Assembly: GCA_000719025.1 (NCBI GenBank)
Contig: JODP01000002.1
Span: forward strand, 496,001-560,000
DNA length: 64,000 nt
From: Kineosporia aurantiaca JCM 3230
Lineage (GTDB): Bacteria; Actinomycetota; Actinomycetes; Actinomycetales; Kineosporiaceae
Reading direction: 5' to 3'
The position numbers and the translations under genes were made by a program. The first letter of the stretch is position 1. Every line of letters starts with the position of its first letter. This document shows, in pieces, positions 34,653-43,395 of the stretch. Below the pieces are notes generated by a model. That model was not told where the DNA came from. It searched no databases and saw only the letters and a program-made list of their open reading frames with translations.

Positions 34653-35578
34653 GCTGCGCCAACCTCTTCGTTGCCCCGCGTCAGCCGGGTCTGGACCACC
34701 GTGACGACCACGATGACGACGAACAGCAGGACCGCCATCGCCGCTGCGTAGCCGGCGTGGAAGAACTGGAATGCCTGCTGGTACAGGTAGTAGACGACGA
34801 CCGTGCTGGCGTGCAGCGGGCCGCCCTTGGTGGTCACGTAGACCTCGTCGAACAGCTGTAGGGCGTTGATGATCAGCCAGGCGGTCAGGAAGGTGGTGAC
34901 CGGACGCAGCTGCGGCACCTGGATCTGCCAGAACGCCCGGATCCGGCCGGCCCCGTCGATCGCGGCGGCCTCCAGGATGTCCTGCGGAACCGACTGCAGG
35001 GCGGCCAGGTAGATCAGCGCCCCGAACCCGACCCAGCCCCAGACCGTCATCGCCACCATCGCGTAGAGCGCCTGCCCGGGTGAGGAGAAGAAGCCCTGGG
35101 CGGGCAGGCCGAGCTTCTCCAGAACCCCGTTGACCAAGCCGAATTCCGGGTCCAGGAGGAAGTTGAAGATCACCCCGGTGGCCACCGTGGAGGTGATCAC
35201 CGGGACGAACACGGCCAGCCGGTAGAGCGCGATGAACCGGACCTTGCGGTTCAGGGCGGCCGCCACCAGCAGCGAGCCGACCAGGGTGAGCGGCACGAAC
35301 AGCACGGTGTAGACCAGCGTGTGCCGCAGCGCGGAGGTGAACAGCGGATCGTGCACGAGCTGCTTGTAGTTCGCCGTGCCCGCCCAGGTGGCGGGCGTCT
35401 GCAGGTCGCTGTGCTGGAACGACAGGATGAACGACCAGACGACCGGAACCAGGCCGAACAGGCCGATCAGCAGCACGCTGGGGGCGACGAACCCCCAGCC
35501 GGCCAGGTGATCGGCGGTGGCCCGGCGCCGGAGCAGACGCCCCCGGGTGACGCTCCTCCTCCTGGGCGGGCGGGACAT
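34649..35578 (-). CDS. Sugar ABC transporter permease (MalF type)
   Basis: 309-residue CUT1 permease. A basic N-terminus (about 25 residues, RRRSVTRGRLLRRR) is followed by six helices starting near residue 30. The EAA loop is DILEAAAIDGAGRIRAFWQI near residue 215. The ATG at 35578 shares its A with the TGA of the binding-protein gene (TGATG), so translation of the three genes is coupled. It forms the translocation pore with the MalG-type subunit. Confidence 0.93.
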   Translation of the reverse strand: MSRPPRRRSVTRGRLLRRRATADHLAGWGFVAPSVLLIGLFGLVPVVWSFILSFQHSDLQTPATWAGTANYKQLVHDPLFTSALRHTLVYTVLFVPLTLVGSLLVAAALNRKVRFIALYRLAVFVPVITSTVATGVIFNFLLDPEFGLVNGVLEKLGLPAQGFFSSPGQALYAMVAMTVWGWVGFGALIYLAALQSVPQDILEAAAIDGAGRIRAFWQIQVPQLRPVTTFLTAWLIINALQLFDEVYVTTKGGPLHASTVVVYYLYQQAFQFFHAGYAAAMAVLLFVVIVVVTVVQTRLTRGNEEVGAA

Positions 35579-36864
35579 CAGGACCCTGCCAGCACGCCGG
35601 TCACCTGGTCGCGGGCCGCGTCCAGGGCGGCCTGCGGCTCGGCCTGCCCCAGCAGCACGGACTGCACCATTTCACCGATGGCGCTGGAGACCTCGCCGTA
35701 GGAGGCGATGTTGGGCCGGGTGTGCTTGACGTTGTTCAGGTTGTCGGTGAACACCTTGGAGTTCGGGTGCTCCTTCAGGTACACCTTCGAGTAGTCCGGC
35801 AGCTCGGTCTCCGACTGACGCAGCGGCAGGTCACCGGTGTCGATGGCGAACTGCAGGTGCACCTTGGCCGAGGTCAGCCAGGTGAGGAACTTGAAAGCGT
35901 TGTCGGACTTGGTGTCGGAGTGGTTGAACAGGACGTACATGTCCGGGCCGGCGATCGTCTCGTGGTTGCCGTTGTACCCGGGCAGCTCGGCCACCCCGTA
36001 GTCGACCTGGTCGAAGCTGCCCAGGTCCCAGGGACCGGTCCAGAGCATGCCGATCCGGCCGCCGGCGAACAGGTTCGAGTAGTTCTGGTTGCCGCTGTCC
36101 AGGTACACCGACTTGTCGGTGACCGCCATGTCCCTGAGCTGCTGCAGCGCCGCCAGGCCGGCCGGCGAGTCGAAGGCCGGCTTGGTGTTGTCCGAGTTCA
36201 GCAGGTCGCCGCCGGCCTGCCAGAGCATGGCCAGATAGCGCCAGACGGTGTCCTCGGTGCCGTCGTTGACGTAGGCCCAGCCGAACTGCTTCTTGCCCGG
36301 GTCGGTCAGCTTCTTGGCCGCGTTCCGGAAGTCCTGCCAGGTCCAGTCGGCGGTCGGCGGAGCGATCCCGGCCGCCTTGAAGAGCTTCTTGTTGTAGACC
36401 AGCGCCAGGTTGTCGACCAGCGCCGGCATGGCCACCACCTTGCCGTCCACGGTGGCCGCCTGCTTCACCGCCGGGAAGAAGTCGTCCCAGTTCACCGACG
36501 GGTCCTTGACCTTCTCGGTGAGGTCGACCAGCTTCGGCTGTTTGCTCAGCGGGGCCAGCGACGAGCCGAACTCGTAGGCCACGTCCGGGTAGTTGCCGGC
36601 GGTGAAGCCGGCGATCGTCTTCTGCAGTACGTTGTCGCTGCCCCCGTCGAAGACCAGGTCCACCTTCTGGTCCGGGTGCTGGACGTTCCACTCGTCGCCG
36701 AGTTTGCGGATCGAGGTCGCCTCGGCATCGGTGTACCCGTGCCAGATCGTCACCTCCGAACCGCCGCCTCCGGAGCCGGACGAGCCGCTGCCACAGGCGG
36801 CCAGGCCGGTCGTCAGGGCCAGCGCCGAGGCGCAGGCCACGGCCGCACGTACACGAGCACCCAC
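35578..36864 (-). CDS. Sugar-binding lipoprotein of ABC importer (SBP family 1)
   Basis: 428-residue extracytoplasmic binding protein. Signal peptide with lipobox LAAC (Cys near residue 22), then a Gly/Ser linker and the start of the mature fold VTIWHGYTDAEATSIRKL. GTG 36864 is chosen because AAGGAG lies six bases upstream, although the frame stays open 26 codons further. The family 1 fold with aromatic residues (e.g. MLWTGPWDLG) suits carbohydrate ligands. It is divergent from a GH4-SIS-kinase gene set, which suggests that the imported sugar is a glycoside, perhaps of an amino sugar. No local regulator gene was found. Confidence 0.92.
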   Translation of the reverse strand: MGARVRAAVACASALALTTGLAACGSGSSGSGGGGSEVTIWHGYTDAEATSIRKLGDEWNVQHPDQKVDLVFDGGSDNVLQKTIAGFTAGNYPDVAYEFGSSLAPLSKQPKLVDLTEKVKDPSVNWDDFFPAVKQAATVDGKVVAMPALVDNLALVYNKKLFKAAGIAPPTADWTWQDFRNAAKKLTDPGKKQFGWAYVNDGTEDTVWRYLAMLWQAGGDLLNSDNTKPAFDSPAGLAALQQLRDMAVTDKSVYLDSGNQNYSNLFAGGRIGMLWTGPWDLGSFDQVDYGVAELPGYNGNHETIAGPDMYVLFNHSDTKSDNAFKFLTWLTSAKVHLQFAIDTGDLPLRQSETELPDYSKVYLKEHPNSKVFTDNLNNVKHTRPNIASYGEVSSAIGEMVQSVLLGQAEPQAALDAARDQVTGVLAGS

Positions 36865-37302
36865 GAGAATCTCCTTCAAACGGTAGCCAGAGCAGCGCCG
36901 GTCCAGTCCGATGAATCCCGCTCCCGGGGCCACGAGCGCCACGATCGGGCGACAAAGATCAGATCAGGCTCCAATCGCACGAGATCACTCAAGGAGCCTG
37001 CGCAGAGTTGCACAGTCCCGTTCGGGTCGTCAACGACGGAAAGCGATCGGAAACACGCCGGTAAAGTCTTGTCGCTGAGCCGTTTTGCTCGCACCGCAGC
37101 GGGGCCGTACGGTTCTCCCGCTCTGTGTCCGGTCGATTGCAGCCCGTGAACGGCTACACAGAGCATTGACGTTACTGCTCACTTCTGATCGAATGAGCCG
37201 CTAACGATCATAAACGAACTCATGAGTGAATGATCGTCGGTCCGGAGCAGGCTCGACGGGCACGCCACCCGCGCCCACCCCTCCTCCACCGCTGAAGATG
37301 GG
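36865..37302. promoter_or_regulatory. Divergent promoter region of the sugar-utilisation island
   Basis: 438 bp without a supported gene, between the importer operon (-) and the GH4 operon (+). It is visibly less GC-rich than its flanks. TTGACG (37166-37171) and TCGAAT (37189-37194), spaced 17 bp, could be the + strand promoter. The inverted-repeat site at 37205-37236 lies downstream of it, in a position suited to a repressor. Short open frames here lack codon bias and ribosome sites. Confidence 0.5.
37205..37236. promoter_or_regulatory. Possible operator upstream of GH4 gene
   Basis: Outer inverted repeat CGATCAT (37205-37211) / ATGATCG (37230-37236), enclosing a perfect palindrome ACTCATGAGT (37218-37227). 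It lies about 67 bp before the GH4 start and just after a possible -10. The binding protein is unknown. Confidence 0.4.
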
Positions 37303-38619
37303 ATGTCGATGTCAACCGTGAAGTCCTCCCCCGTGGTCTGTTTCGTCGGTGCCGGCTCGGCCGAGTTCACCCGCCAGCTGCTGCGCGACCTGATGACGAT
37401 GCCGGAACTGTCGGGCTGCCGGATCGTGCTGCACGACATCGACCCGCGCCGGCTCGAGCTGGCCGAGGCCATCGCGCGCAGCACCGTGCAGCACCACGGC
37501 GCCTCGGCGCAGATCACCGGCAGCACGGACCGGCGGGCGGCCCTGGCGGGGGCCGACTTCGTGATCAACATGGTCAACATCGGCGGCCACGCCGCCACCT
37601 TGACCGACTTCGACGTCCCCGAGCGGTTCGGCGTCCGGCAGACCATCGCCGACACCCTGGGCGTCGGCGGGATCTTCCGGGGTCTGCGCACCTTCGGCTT
37701 CCTCGGGAGCCTGGCCGCCGACATCCTCGAGCTCTGCCCGGACGCGTGGCTGCTGAACTACACGAACCCGATGGCGATGAACATCGGCTACCTGAACACC
37801 GTTGCCCCGCAGCTGAAGGTGCTCGGTCTGTGCCACTCCGTCTACTGGACGGTGCACGACCTGAGCGCCCTGGTCGGCGCCCCGCTGGAGGACGTGAGCT
37901 TCCGCAGCGCCGGCGTCAACCACCAGGCCTGGCTGCTGGACTGGAAGTACCGCGGCGAGAACCTGTACCCGCGCCTGGACGCGCTGATCGCCGCGGACGA
38001 GCAGCTGCGTCGCCGGGTGCGGGTCGACCTGTACCGCCGTCTCGGCTTCTACCCCACTGAGACCAGCGAGCACTCCTCCGAGTACGTGCCCTGGTACCTG
38101 CACGACGACGCGGAGATCGAGCGCCTGCGCATCCCGCTGCGCGACTACGTGGGCATCAGTGCGGCCAACGCGGCCGAGGTCGAGTCCCTCTATACGTCGC
38201 TGGCCGCGGGTGAGTACACCGAGCCGGAGGAAGAAGCGGCCGAGTACGCGCCGCAGGTCATCCAGTCGATGGTCACCGGGCAGCCTCGGGTGATCCAGGT
38301 GAACACCGCCAATACCGGCCTGATCACCAACCTGCCGGCCGGGGCGCCGGTCGAGGTGCCCTGCGTGATCGACGCTGAGGGGGCCCGGCCGCTCTACGTC
38401 GGCGACCTGCCGCCGCAGTGCGCCGCGCTCAACCGCTCGTTCCTCAACGTCGTCGACCTCACCGTCCGGGCCGCCGTCGAGGGCAACCGGGACCACGTGC
38501 GCCAGGCCCTGATGGTCGACCCGGCCACCTCCGCCCAGCTGACCGTGGACCGGATCAGCGAGCTGGCCGACGCCATGCTGGAGGCCCACGCGGACCTGCT
38601 GCCCGCGTCCCTGCGCTGA
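37303..38619 (+). CDS. Glycoside hydrolase family 4 enzyme
   Basis: 438-residue NAD- and metal-dependent glycosidase of the GH4 family, which includes alpha-galactosidase MelA, alpha-glucosidase AglA and 6-phospho-glycosidases. The NAD-binding Rossmann loop is FVGAGSAEFTRQLLRDL. The metal ligands are the Cys in LGLCHSVYWTV and the His in GVNHQAWLLDW (about residues 175 and 205). The N-Y-T-N-P-M motif (LLNYTNPMAMN) is also present. GH4 enzymes cleave by oxidation at C3 and elimination. The sequence looks MelA-like, but whether the substrate is phosphorylated cannot be read. It is first in a set with an AgaS-like protein and a sugar kinase, divergent from the importer. Confidence 0.88.
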   Translation: MSMSTVKSSPVVCFVGAGSAEFTRQLLRDLMTMPELSGCRIVLHDIDPRRLELAEAIARSTVQHHGASAQITGSTDRRAALAGADFVINMVNIGGHAATLTDFDVPERFGVRQTIADTLGVGGIFRGLRTFGFLGSLAADILELCPDAWLLNYTNPMAMNIGYLNTVAPQLKVLGLCHSVYWTVHDLSALVGAPLEDVSFRSAGVNHQAWLLDWKYRGENLYPRLDALIAADEQLRRRVRVDLYRRLGFYPTETSEHSSEYVPWYLHDDAEIERLRIPLRDYVGISAANAAEVESLYTSLAAGEYTEPEEEAAEYAPQVIQSMVTGQPRVIQVNTANTGLITNLPAGAPVEVPCVIDAEGARPLYVGDLPPQCAALNRSFLNVVDLTVRAAVEGNRDHVRQALMVDPATSAQLTVDRISELADAMLEAHADLLPASLR

Positions 38620-38773
38620 CTCTCCCCGGTCCGGGAGTTCGGACCAGGCCGGGCGGCGGCACGCGCAGCGGGTCCCGGGAAGGGCTCCTGCTTGCCAAAA
38701 GGCAGCCCCGAGCAGATATTGACACTTGCTGTGGGCGCCCTGGCTCCCCGCATCTTCCGAAAGGGTTCCACCC

Positions 38774-38821
38774 GTGACTGACGCCCCGGTTTCCCCCGCC
38801 TGCCCGCAGGCCCTCGCATGA
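38774..38821 (+). CDS. Possible 15-codon leader peptide overlapping the SIS gene start
   Basis: GTG 38774 preceded by AAAGGG eight bases upstream opens a 15-residue frame that ends at TGA 38819-38821, overlapping the ATG of the SIS gene as ATGA. The SIS gene itself has no ribosome site directly upstream. The arrangement fits a short upstream frame that couples translation. It could also be chance or a remnant. Confidence 0.35.
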   Translation: MTDAPVSPACPQALA

Positions 38822-39954
38822 GCCGGACCGAGGACCCGACGGCCCTGGGCGCGGCCGCCACCACCACCGAGATCGCCCACCAGCCGGCCATGTGGCGCCG
38901 GCTCGCGCAGGACCTGGCCGAGGCCGCTCCCCGGATCCGGGACTTCCTCGACCCGCTGCTGGCCCGGACCGACCTGAGGATCGTGCTCACCGGGGCCGGC
39001 ACCTCGGCCTTCGCCGGTCAGGTCCTCGCCCCCGGGCTGGCCCGGACCCGGCAGCGCCGGGTCGACGCGCTGGCCACCACCGACATCGTCTCCAACCCGG
39101 GCGAGTCGTTCGCGCACGACGTCCCCACCCTGATGGTGTCCTTCGCCCGCTCCGGCGACAGCCCGGAGAGCCTGGCCGCCGTCCGCCTGGCCAACGACCT
39201 GCTCACCCGGGTGCACCACCTGATCATCACCTGCAGCCCGGACGGCGCCCTGGCCCGGGAGTGCCCGCCCGGATCGCTCGTGCTGGTCATGCCGGAGGGC
39301 ACGAACGACCGTAGCTTCGCCATGACCTCGAGCTTCACCACGATGCTGCTGGCGGCCCGGCTGGTGCTCTTCCCCGCCCCGGCGACGCCGGTGCCCGAGC
39401 GGCTGGCCGAAGCCGCTGAGCAGGTGCTGGCGGTGATGAGCGGCCCGGACGGGCTGGCCGCCACCCTGGCCCGGCGCGGTCACGACCGGGTGGTGTTCCT
39501 CGGCAGCGGGGCGCTGACCGGCCTGGCCCGGGAGTCCGCCCTGAAGCTCACCGAGCTCACCGCCGGGCGGGTGCCGACCTGGGCCGACTCGGCGCTCGGT
39601 TTCCGGCACGGCCCCAAGGCCGTGCTCACCCCGCAGACCCTGGTCGTGGTCTACCTTTCCAACGACCCGTACACCCGGCGCTACGACCAGGACATCGCCG
39701 CCGAGCTGCTCTCCCAGCTCGGCCAGGACCACGTGCTGGTGGTCGGCAGCGACGCCGGTCCGGGGCTGCGGGTGTCGCTGGACGGCCTGGACGACGTGGA
39801 CGACGTCGCGCTCGCCGGCCCGATGGTGATCGTGGCGCAGTCGATGGCCCTGCGGTTCTCCCTCGCGCTCGGCATCGGCCCGGACAACCCGTTCCCCGGC
39901 GGCCAGGTCAACCGGGTGGTCCAAGGCGTCACCGTGCACGCGCTGCCGGCATGA
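38818..39954 (+). CDS. SIS-domain sugar isomerase/deaminase (AgaS type)
   Basis: 378-residue protein with two SIS (sugar isomerase) folds, like AgaS and the isomerase half of GlmS. The first SIS contains LTGAGTSAFAG and the sugar-phosphate Ser motif SFARSGDSPESLAA (about residues 110-125). The second contains VVFLGSGALTGLARESALKL and the FRHGPKAVLT loop near residue 260. AgaS-type enzymes convert galactosamine- or glucosamine-6-phosphate, or tagatose/ketose-aldose phosphates. Its position between a GH4 glycosidase and a GlcNAc-kinase-like gene supports amino-sugar phosphate as the substrate; this is inference. The kinase start overlaps its stop by four bases. Confidence 0.85.
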   Translation: MSRTEDPTALGAAATTTEIAHQPAMWRRLAQDLAEAAPRIRDFLDPLLARTDLRIVLTGAGTSAFAGQVLAPGLARTRQRRVDALATTDIVSNPGESFAHDVPTLMVSFARSGDSPESLAAVRLANDLLTRVHHLIITCSPDGALARECPPGSLVLVMPEGTNDRSFAMTSSFTTMLLAARLVLFPAPATPVPERLAEAAEQVLAVMSGPDGLAATLARRGHDRVVFLGSGALTGLARESALKLTELTAGRVPTWADSALGFRHGPKAVLTPQTLVVVYLSNDPYTRRYDQDIAAELLSQLGQDHVLVVGSDAGPGLRVSLDGLDDVDDVALAGPMVIVAQSMALRFSLALGIGPDNPFPGGQVNRVVQGVTVHALPA

Positions 39955-40910
39955 GCCTCTACCTGGGCGTGGACGGCGGTGGCACCAAGACCGCCCTCTG
40001 CGTGCTCAGCGAGGACGGGCGGTTGCTGGCCCAGCACACCACCACCAGCCTGTACCACCTGGGCCCCGGTCTGGCCGAGCACGTCACCGGCATCCTTCGG
40101 GAAGCGGTGACCACGGTCTGCGCCGCGGCCGGGGTAACTCCCGCCGATCTGACCTTCGCCTTCTTCGGCCTGGCCGCCTTCGGCGAGATCCCTGAGCAGG
40201 TAACGATTCTCGAGGCACTGCCGGAGACGGTCCTGGGGCACCGGCGCTACCGCTGCGGCAACGACATGATCTGCGGGTGGGCCGGGTCGCTGGCCGGGGC
40301 CGACGGGATCAACGTGATCAGCGGTACCGGGTCGATCACCTACGGGGAGCGCCTCGGCACCGGGGTAAGGGCAGGCGGCTGGGGTGAGGTCTTCGGCGAC
40401 GAGGGCTCCGGCTTCTGGCTCGGAACGCATGCGCTGCAGACGTTCTCCCGGATGAGCGACGGCCGCCAGACCCCCGGCCCGCTCCTGGGGATCCTGCGCG
40501 AGCACCTCGGCCTGGGTGACGACCTGGACCTGATCGACCTGGTCCTCAACCAGTGGCTGACCGACCGCTCCCGGGTCGCCGCGCTGTCGCGTCCTCTGGT
40601 CCAGGCGGCCCGGGTCGGTGACCCGGCCGCTGTTGCCCTGCTCGACCAGGCCGCCGACGAACTCGTCCTTCTGGTCGAGACCACGCGCCGACGGCTCGGA
40701 TACCCAACGGACGAACGCGTCCCGGTCTCGTACTCGGGTGGCATCTTCTCGGTGGACGAAGTGCGCGAGCCCTTCGTCCACCGTCTCACCGAAACCGGCC
40801 ACGACGTGCGTCAGCCCATCTTTACCCCGGTGATCGGTGCCGCTCTGTACGCCGCCGGGCTCGCCGGGCGTCCGCTGCTACCCGACGCCTTGGACCGCCT
40901 CCGCGCTTAG
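39951..40910 (+). CDS. N-acetylglucosamine kinase-like protein (BadF/BcrA ATPase family)
   Basis: 319-residue ASKHA-fold kinase. Phosphate 1 motif LGVDGGGTKTALCV is at the N-terminus. Phosphate 2 and substrate region is ISGTGSITYG near residue 125, followed by GGWGEVFGDEGSGFWLG, a hallmark of eukaryotic-type GlcNAc kinases. The adenosine motif is YSGGIFSVDEV near residue 260. It should phosphorylate N-acetylglucosamine or another (amino)hexose released by the GH4 enzyme, giving the substrate for the SIS protein. Translation is coupled to that gene (ATGA). Its stop codon overlaps that of trmH on the other strand. Confidence 0.86.
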   Translation: MSLYLGVDGGGTKTALCVLSEDGRLLAQHTTTSLYHLGPGLAEHVTGILREAVTTVCAAAGVTPADLTFAFFGLAAFGEIPEQVTILEALPETVLGHRRYRCGNDMICGWAGSLAGADGINVISGTGSITYGERLGTGVRAGGWGEVFGDEGSGFWLGTHALQTFSRMSDGRQTPGPLLGILREHLGLGDDLDLIDLVLNQWLTDRSRVAALSRPLVQAARVGDPAAVALLDQAADELVLLVETTRRRLGYPTDERVPVSYSGGIFSVDEVREPFVHRLTETGHDVRQPIFTPVIGAALYAAGLAGRPLLPDALDRLRA

Positions 40911-41719
40911 ACGCGTAGCGCCCACATTGCTACGGCCGCGGCGGCGGCGACGTTCAGCGAGTCCACTCCCCCGGCCATGGGGATGATGACCGTCTCGTCG
41001 GCGTTTTCGATGGTGACCGGGCTCAGCCCGTCCCCCTCGGCGCCCAGCACCAGAGCGACGCGCTCGGGTGCGTCCTTGACGAAGTCGTCCAACCCCACCG
41101 CATCCGGGCTGAGCGCCAGTGCGGCGATCGTGAACCCGGCCTTGCGCAGCTCATCCATCCCGCCGGGCCACGGGTCGATCCGGGTCCACGGCACCTGGAA
41201 CACCGTGCCCATCGAAACGCGCACCGAACGCCGGTACAGAGGATCGGCGCAGCGCGGGGTAACCAGCACTGCGTCGGCCCCGATGCCGGCAACGCTACGG
41301 AAGATCGCGCCCACGTTGGTGTGGTCGGTGATGGTCTCCAGCACGACGATCCGCCGCGCTCCCTCCAGCACCGACTCGACCGTAGGAAGCTGCGGCCGGT
41401 GCATCGACGCAATCGCACCCCGATGCACATTGAAGCCGGTGATCGCCTCCACCAGCTCGATCGGCCCGGTGAACACCGGAGCCCCGGCGGCCTGCACCGC
41501 CTGGACCAGATCGTCCAGCGAATCACGCCAGCGTTCGGCCAGGAGCATCGACCGCGGCCGGTGACCCGCACGCAACGCCCGGCGGATCACCTTCTCGCTC
41601 TCGGCCATGTAGAGACCCCCGGCCGGTTCCAGGCGGGTGCGCAGAACGACGTCCGTCAGGCTGACGTAGTCGCTGAGGCGTTCATCGTTCGGATCGTCGA
41701 GGCGGATCAGGTCGGTCAC
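40907..41719 (-). CDS. TrmH/SpoU family RNA 2'-O-methyltransferase
   Basis: 270-residue SPOUT methyltransferase. An N-terminal substrate-binding region (about residues 30-100, LYMAESEKVIRRAL) precedes the knotted catalytic domain. Motif 1: ITDHTNVGAIFRSVAGIGAD. Motif 2: LVLGAEGDGLSP. Motif 3: VIIPMAGGVDSLNVAAAAAV, carrying the SAM-binding knot. It methylates ribose in rRNA or tRNA using SAM; the exact nucleotide is unknown. GTG 41719 is 12 bases after the stop of the photolyase gene, so the two are probably one transcript. Confidence 0.92.
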   Translation of the reverse strand: MTDLIRLDDPNDERLSDYVSLTDVVLRTRLEPAGGLYMAESEKVIRRALRAGHRPRSMLLAERWRDSLDDLVQAVQAAGAPVFTGPIELVEAITGFNVHRGAIASMHRPQLPTVESVLEGARRIVVLETITDHTNVGAIFRSVAGIGADAVLVTPRCADPLYRRSVRVSMGTVFQVPWTRIDPWPGGMDELRKAGFTIAALALSPDAVGLDDFVKDAPERVALVLGAEGDGLSPVTIENADETVIIPMAGGVDSLNVAAAAAVAMWALRV

Positions 41720-41731
41720 CGGACGATTTTA

Positions 41732-43222
41732 TTAGGGCGCGCTGCTACCCCGGTGACGCTCCTGCTCCAGCAGCGCATCCAGGTCGCTGAGACGGTTCAT
41801 CCCCGCGTAGGCCCGGCTCATCCGGTGATTGTTCTGGAACTCGTCCCGATTGCGGTCCAGGAACGCCCAGTACCCCGCCGTGAACGGGCACGCGTTCCTC
41901 CCGGTGCGCTTCTTGGGGTCGTACCGGCAGCCACCGCAGTGATCACTCATCCGGTTGATGTACGCCCCGCCGGCCGCATAGGGCTTGGTCATCATCGCGC
42001 CCCCGTCGGCGTGCAGGGCCATCCCCACCACGTTCGGCACCATCACCCAGTCGTAGCCGTCGACGAAGGCCCGGTGGAACCAGTCAGTCACCGCAACCGG
42101 GTCATACCCCCGCTGCAACGCCCAGTTCCCCAGCACCATCAGCCGCGGAATGTGGTGCGCCCAGCCATCTTCCCGCACCGACGTCAGGGCGTTCGACAGA
42201 CACTTTGCCTCAACCTCGCCGTCCGGGTCGAGCTCAGCGAACCACCGCGGCAGCTTCTTCCGAGCCTTCAGAGCGTTCCGCCGCCGATAGTCGTCACCGA
42301 AGTGCCAGTAGACATGCCACACGTAGTCGCGCCATCCAACCACCTGTCGGATGAAACCCTCGGTACTAGGTAGCTCAGCATCCCCGTCCTGATAGGCCTT
42401 TTCGGCCCTCTTCGCTACCTCAACGGGGTGCAGCAAGCCTAGATTCAGCGGTACCGAAAGCAGCGAGTGGGCCATCCAGCGGTCCTCCGCCAGAATCGCG
42501 TCCTCGTACGGACCAAAGTCGTGCAGGCGCGTCGTCGCGAACGAATTCAACGCTTTGAGAGCCTCTTTCCGAGTCACCGCAAAGCGCCGGGGACCATCCT
42601 CCCCCAGGAACTGAACGCCTTCCTCCCGCTCCCAACGGTCGAGATCGGCGCGCACCTCCTCATCAATCTCGTCCTCCTCCGGCCACCACGGCGGCTCTAC
42701 CCCCAGAGTCTTGCTCTTGGGCGGGGGTTCACGATTGTCCTGGTCGTAGTTCCAGCGTCCACCTACTGGTTCGCCGTCGCCCTCCAGCAAGAGCCGATGA
42801 TGCTTGCGGACGTCGCGATAGAAATCCTCCATCACCAGTTTCTTGCCCTGACGCCGATCGGCCCACCCCCGAAACTGCTCCTCCTCGATTGCATATCCCC
42901 TAGAAGGTAGCTTTTGGACGCCTTCCCCCAGCTTTTCGACAAATCGGCGTGCCGCGTACGTGGTCGGGTTACAAACACTCAGTTCGGTCCCCCGGGGCAG
43001 ACCTTCCAACGCCTCGCCATAGGTATTCGCCTGGACGAACAGCGCCTGATCCCCCAGCTCCGCAGCCCGGTGCCTGAGCGCGGACAACACCAGATGCGCC
43101 TTCCGCCGGTGAAACCGCCTACGGCGAAACACCTGCTGCGACTCGATCAGCAACACCGGCTGATCCGCTGCATCCAGAAAGTGCGGCCCCAACTGATCGG
43201 CGAACACCCATCGCCGCCCCAT
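41732..43222 (-). CDS. FeS cryptochrome/photolyase-related protein (FeS-BCP, PhrB type)
   Basis: 496-residue flavoprotein of the prokaryotic iron-sulfur cryptochrome/photolyase group, which includes Agrobacterium PhrB, a (6-4) photolyase. N-terminal antenna-binding Rossmann part: WVFADQLGPHFLD. The C-terminal helical FAD domain includes GFIRQVVGWRDYVWHVYW, EDGWAHHIPRLMVLGNWAL and VPNVVGMALHADGG. Four Cys sit where the 4Fe-4S cluster is bound: VEAKCLSNAL, HCGGCRYDP and NACPFTAGYW. ATG 43222 starts exactly at the family N-terminus, after GGGGATAAGAAG. Light-driven repair of UV lesions is the expected role. It is upstream of and probably co-transcribed with trmH. Confidence 0.92.
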   Translation of the reverse strand: MGRRWVFADQLGPHFLDAADQPVLLIESQQVFRRRRFHRRKAHLVLSALRHRAAELGDQALFVQANTYGEALEGLPRGTELSVCNPTTYAARRFVEKLGEGVQKLPSRGYAIEEEQFRGWADRRQGKKLVMEDFYRDVRKHHRLLLEGDGEPVGGRWNYDQDNREPPPKSKTLGVEPPWWPEEDEIDEEVRADLDRWEREEGVQFLGEDGPRRFAVTRKEALKALNSFATTRLHDFGPYEDAILAEDRWMAHSLLSVPLNLGLLHPVEVAKRAEKAYQDGDAELPSTEGFIRQVVGWRDYVWHVYWHFGDDYRRRNALKARKKLPRWFAELDPDGEVEAKCLSNALTSVREDGWAHHIPRLMVLGNWALQRGYDPVAVTDWFHRAFVDGYDWVMVPNVVGMALHADGGAMMTKPYAAGGAYINRMSDHCGGCRYDPKKRTGRNACPFTAGYWAFLDRNRDEFQNNHRMSRAYAGMNRLSDLDALLEQERHRGSSAP

Positions 43223-43395
43223 CTTCTTATCCCCGCCCACGCCCTCACCCTGCCGGGATGTTCCGCCCCCGGCATCCCGAGACCCGCCAAGCTCCACCCG
43301 CTCGGGGCCGACGGTGCGGTTGGCGTGTTTTGCGAAGGTAAGCAGACCGCCCGGCAGCGTTCAAGCCCCGCCGCTCGGCTCCCGATCCATGAATC

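Noticed and set aside
36876..37166. 96-codon minus-strand open frame upstream of the sugar-binding protein
   Set aside because: Irregular codon use, no family resemblance, and it overlaps the ribosome site region of the binding-protein gene.
37312..39939. Long minus-strand open frame opposite the GH4 and SIS genes
   Set aside because: Shadow frame; no family motifs, and the + strand genes are clearly real.
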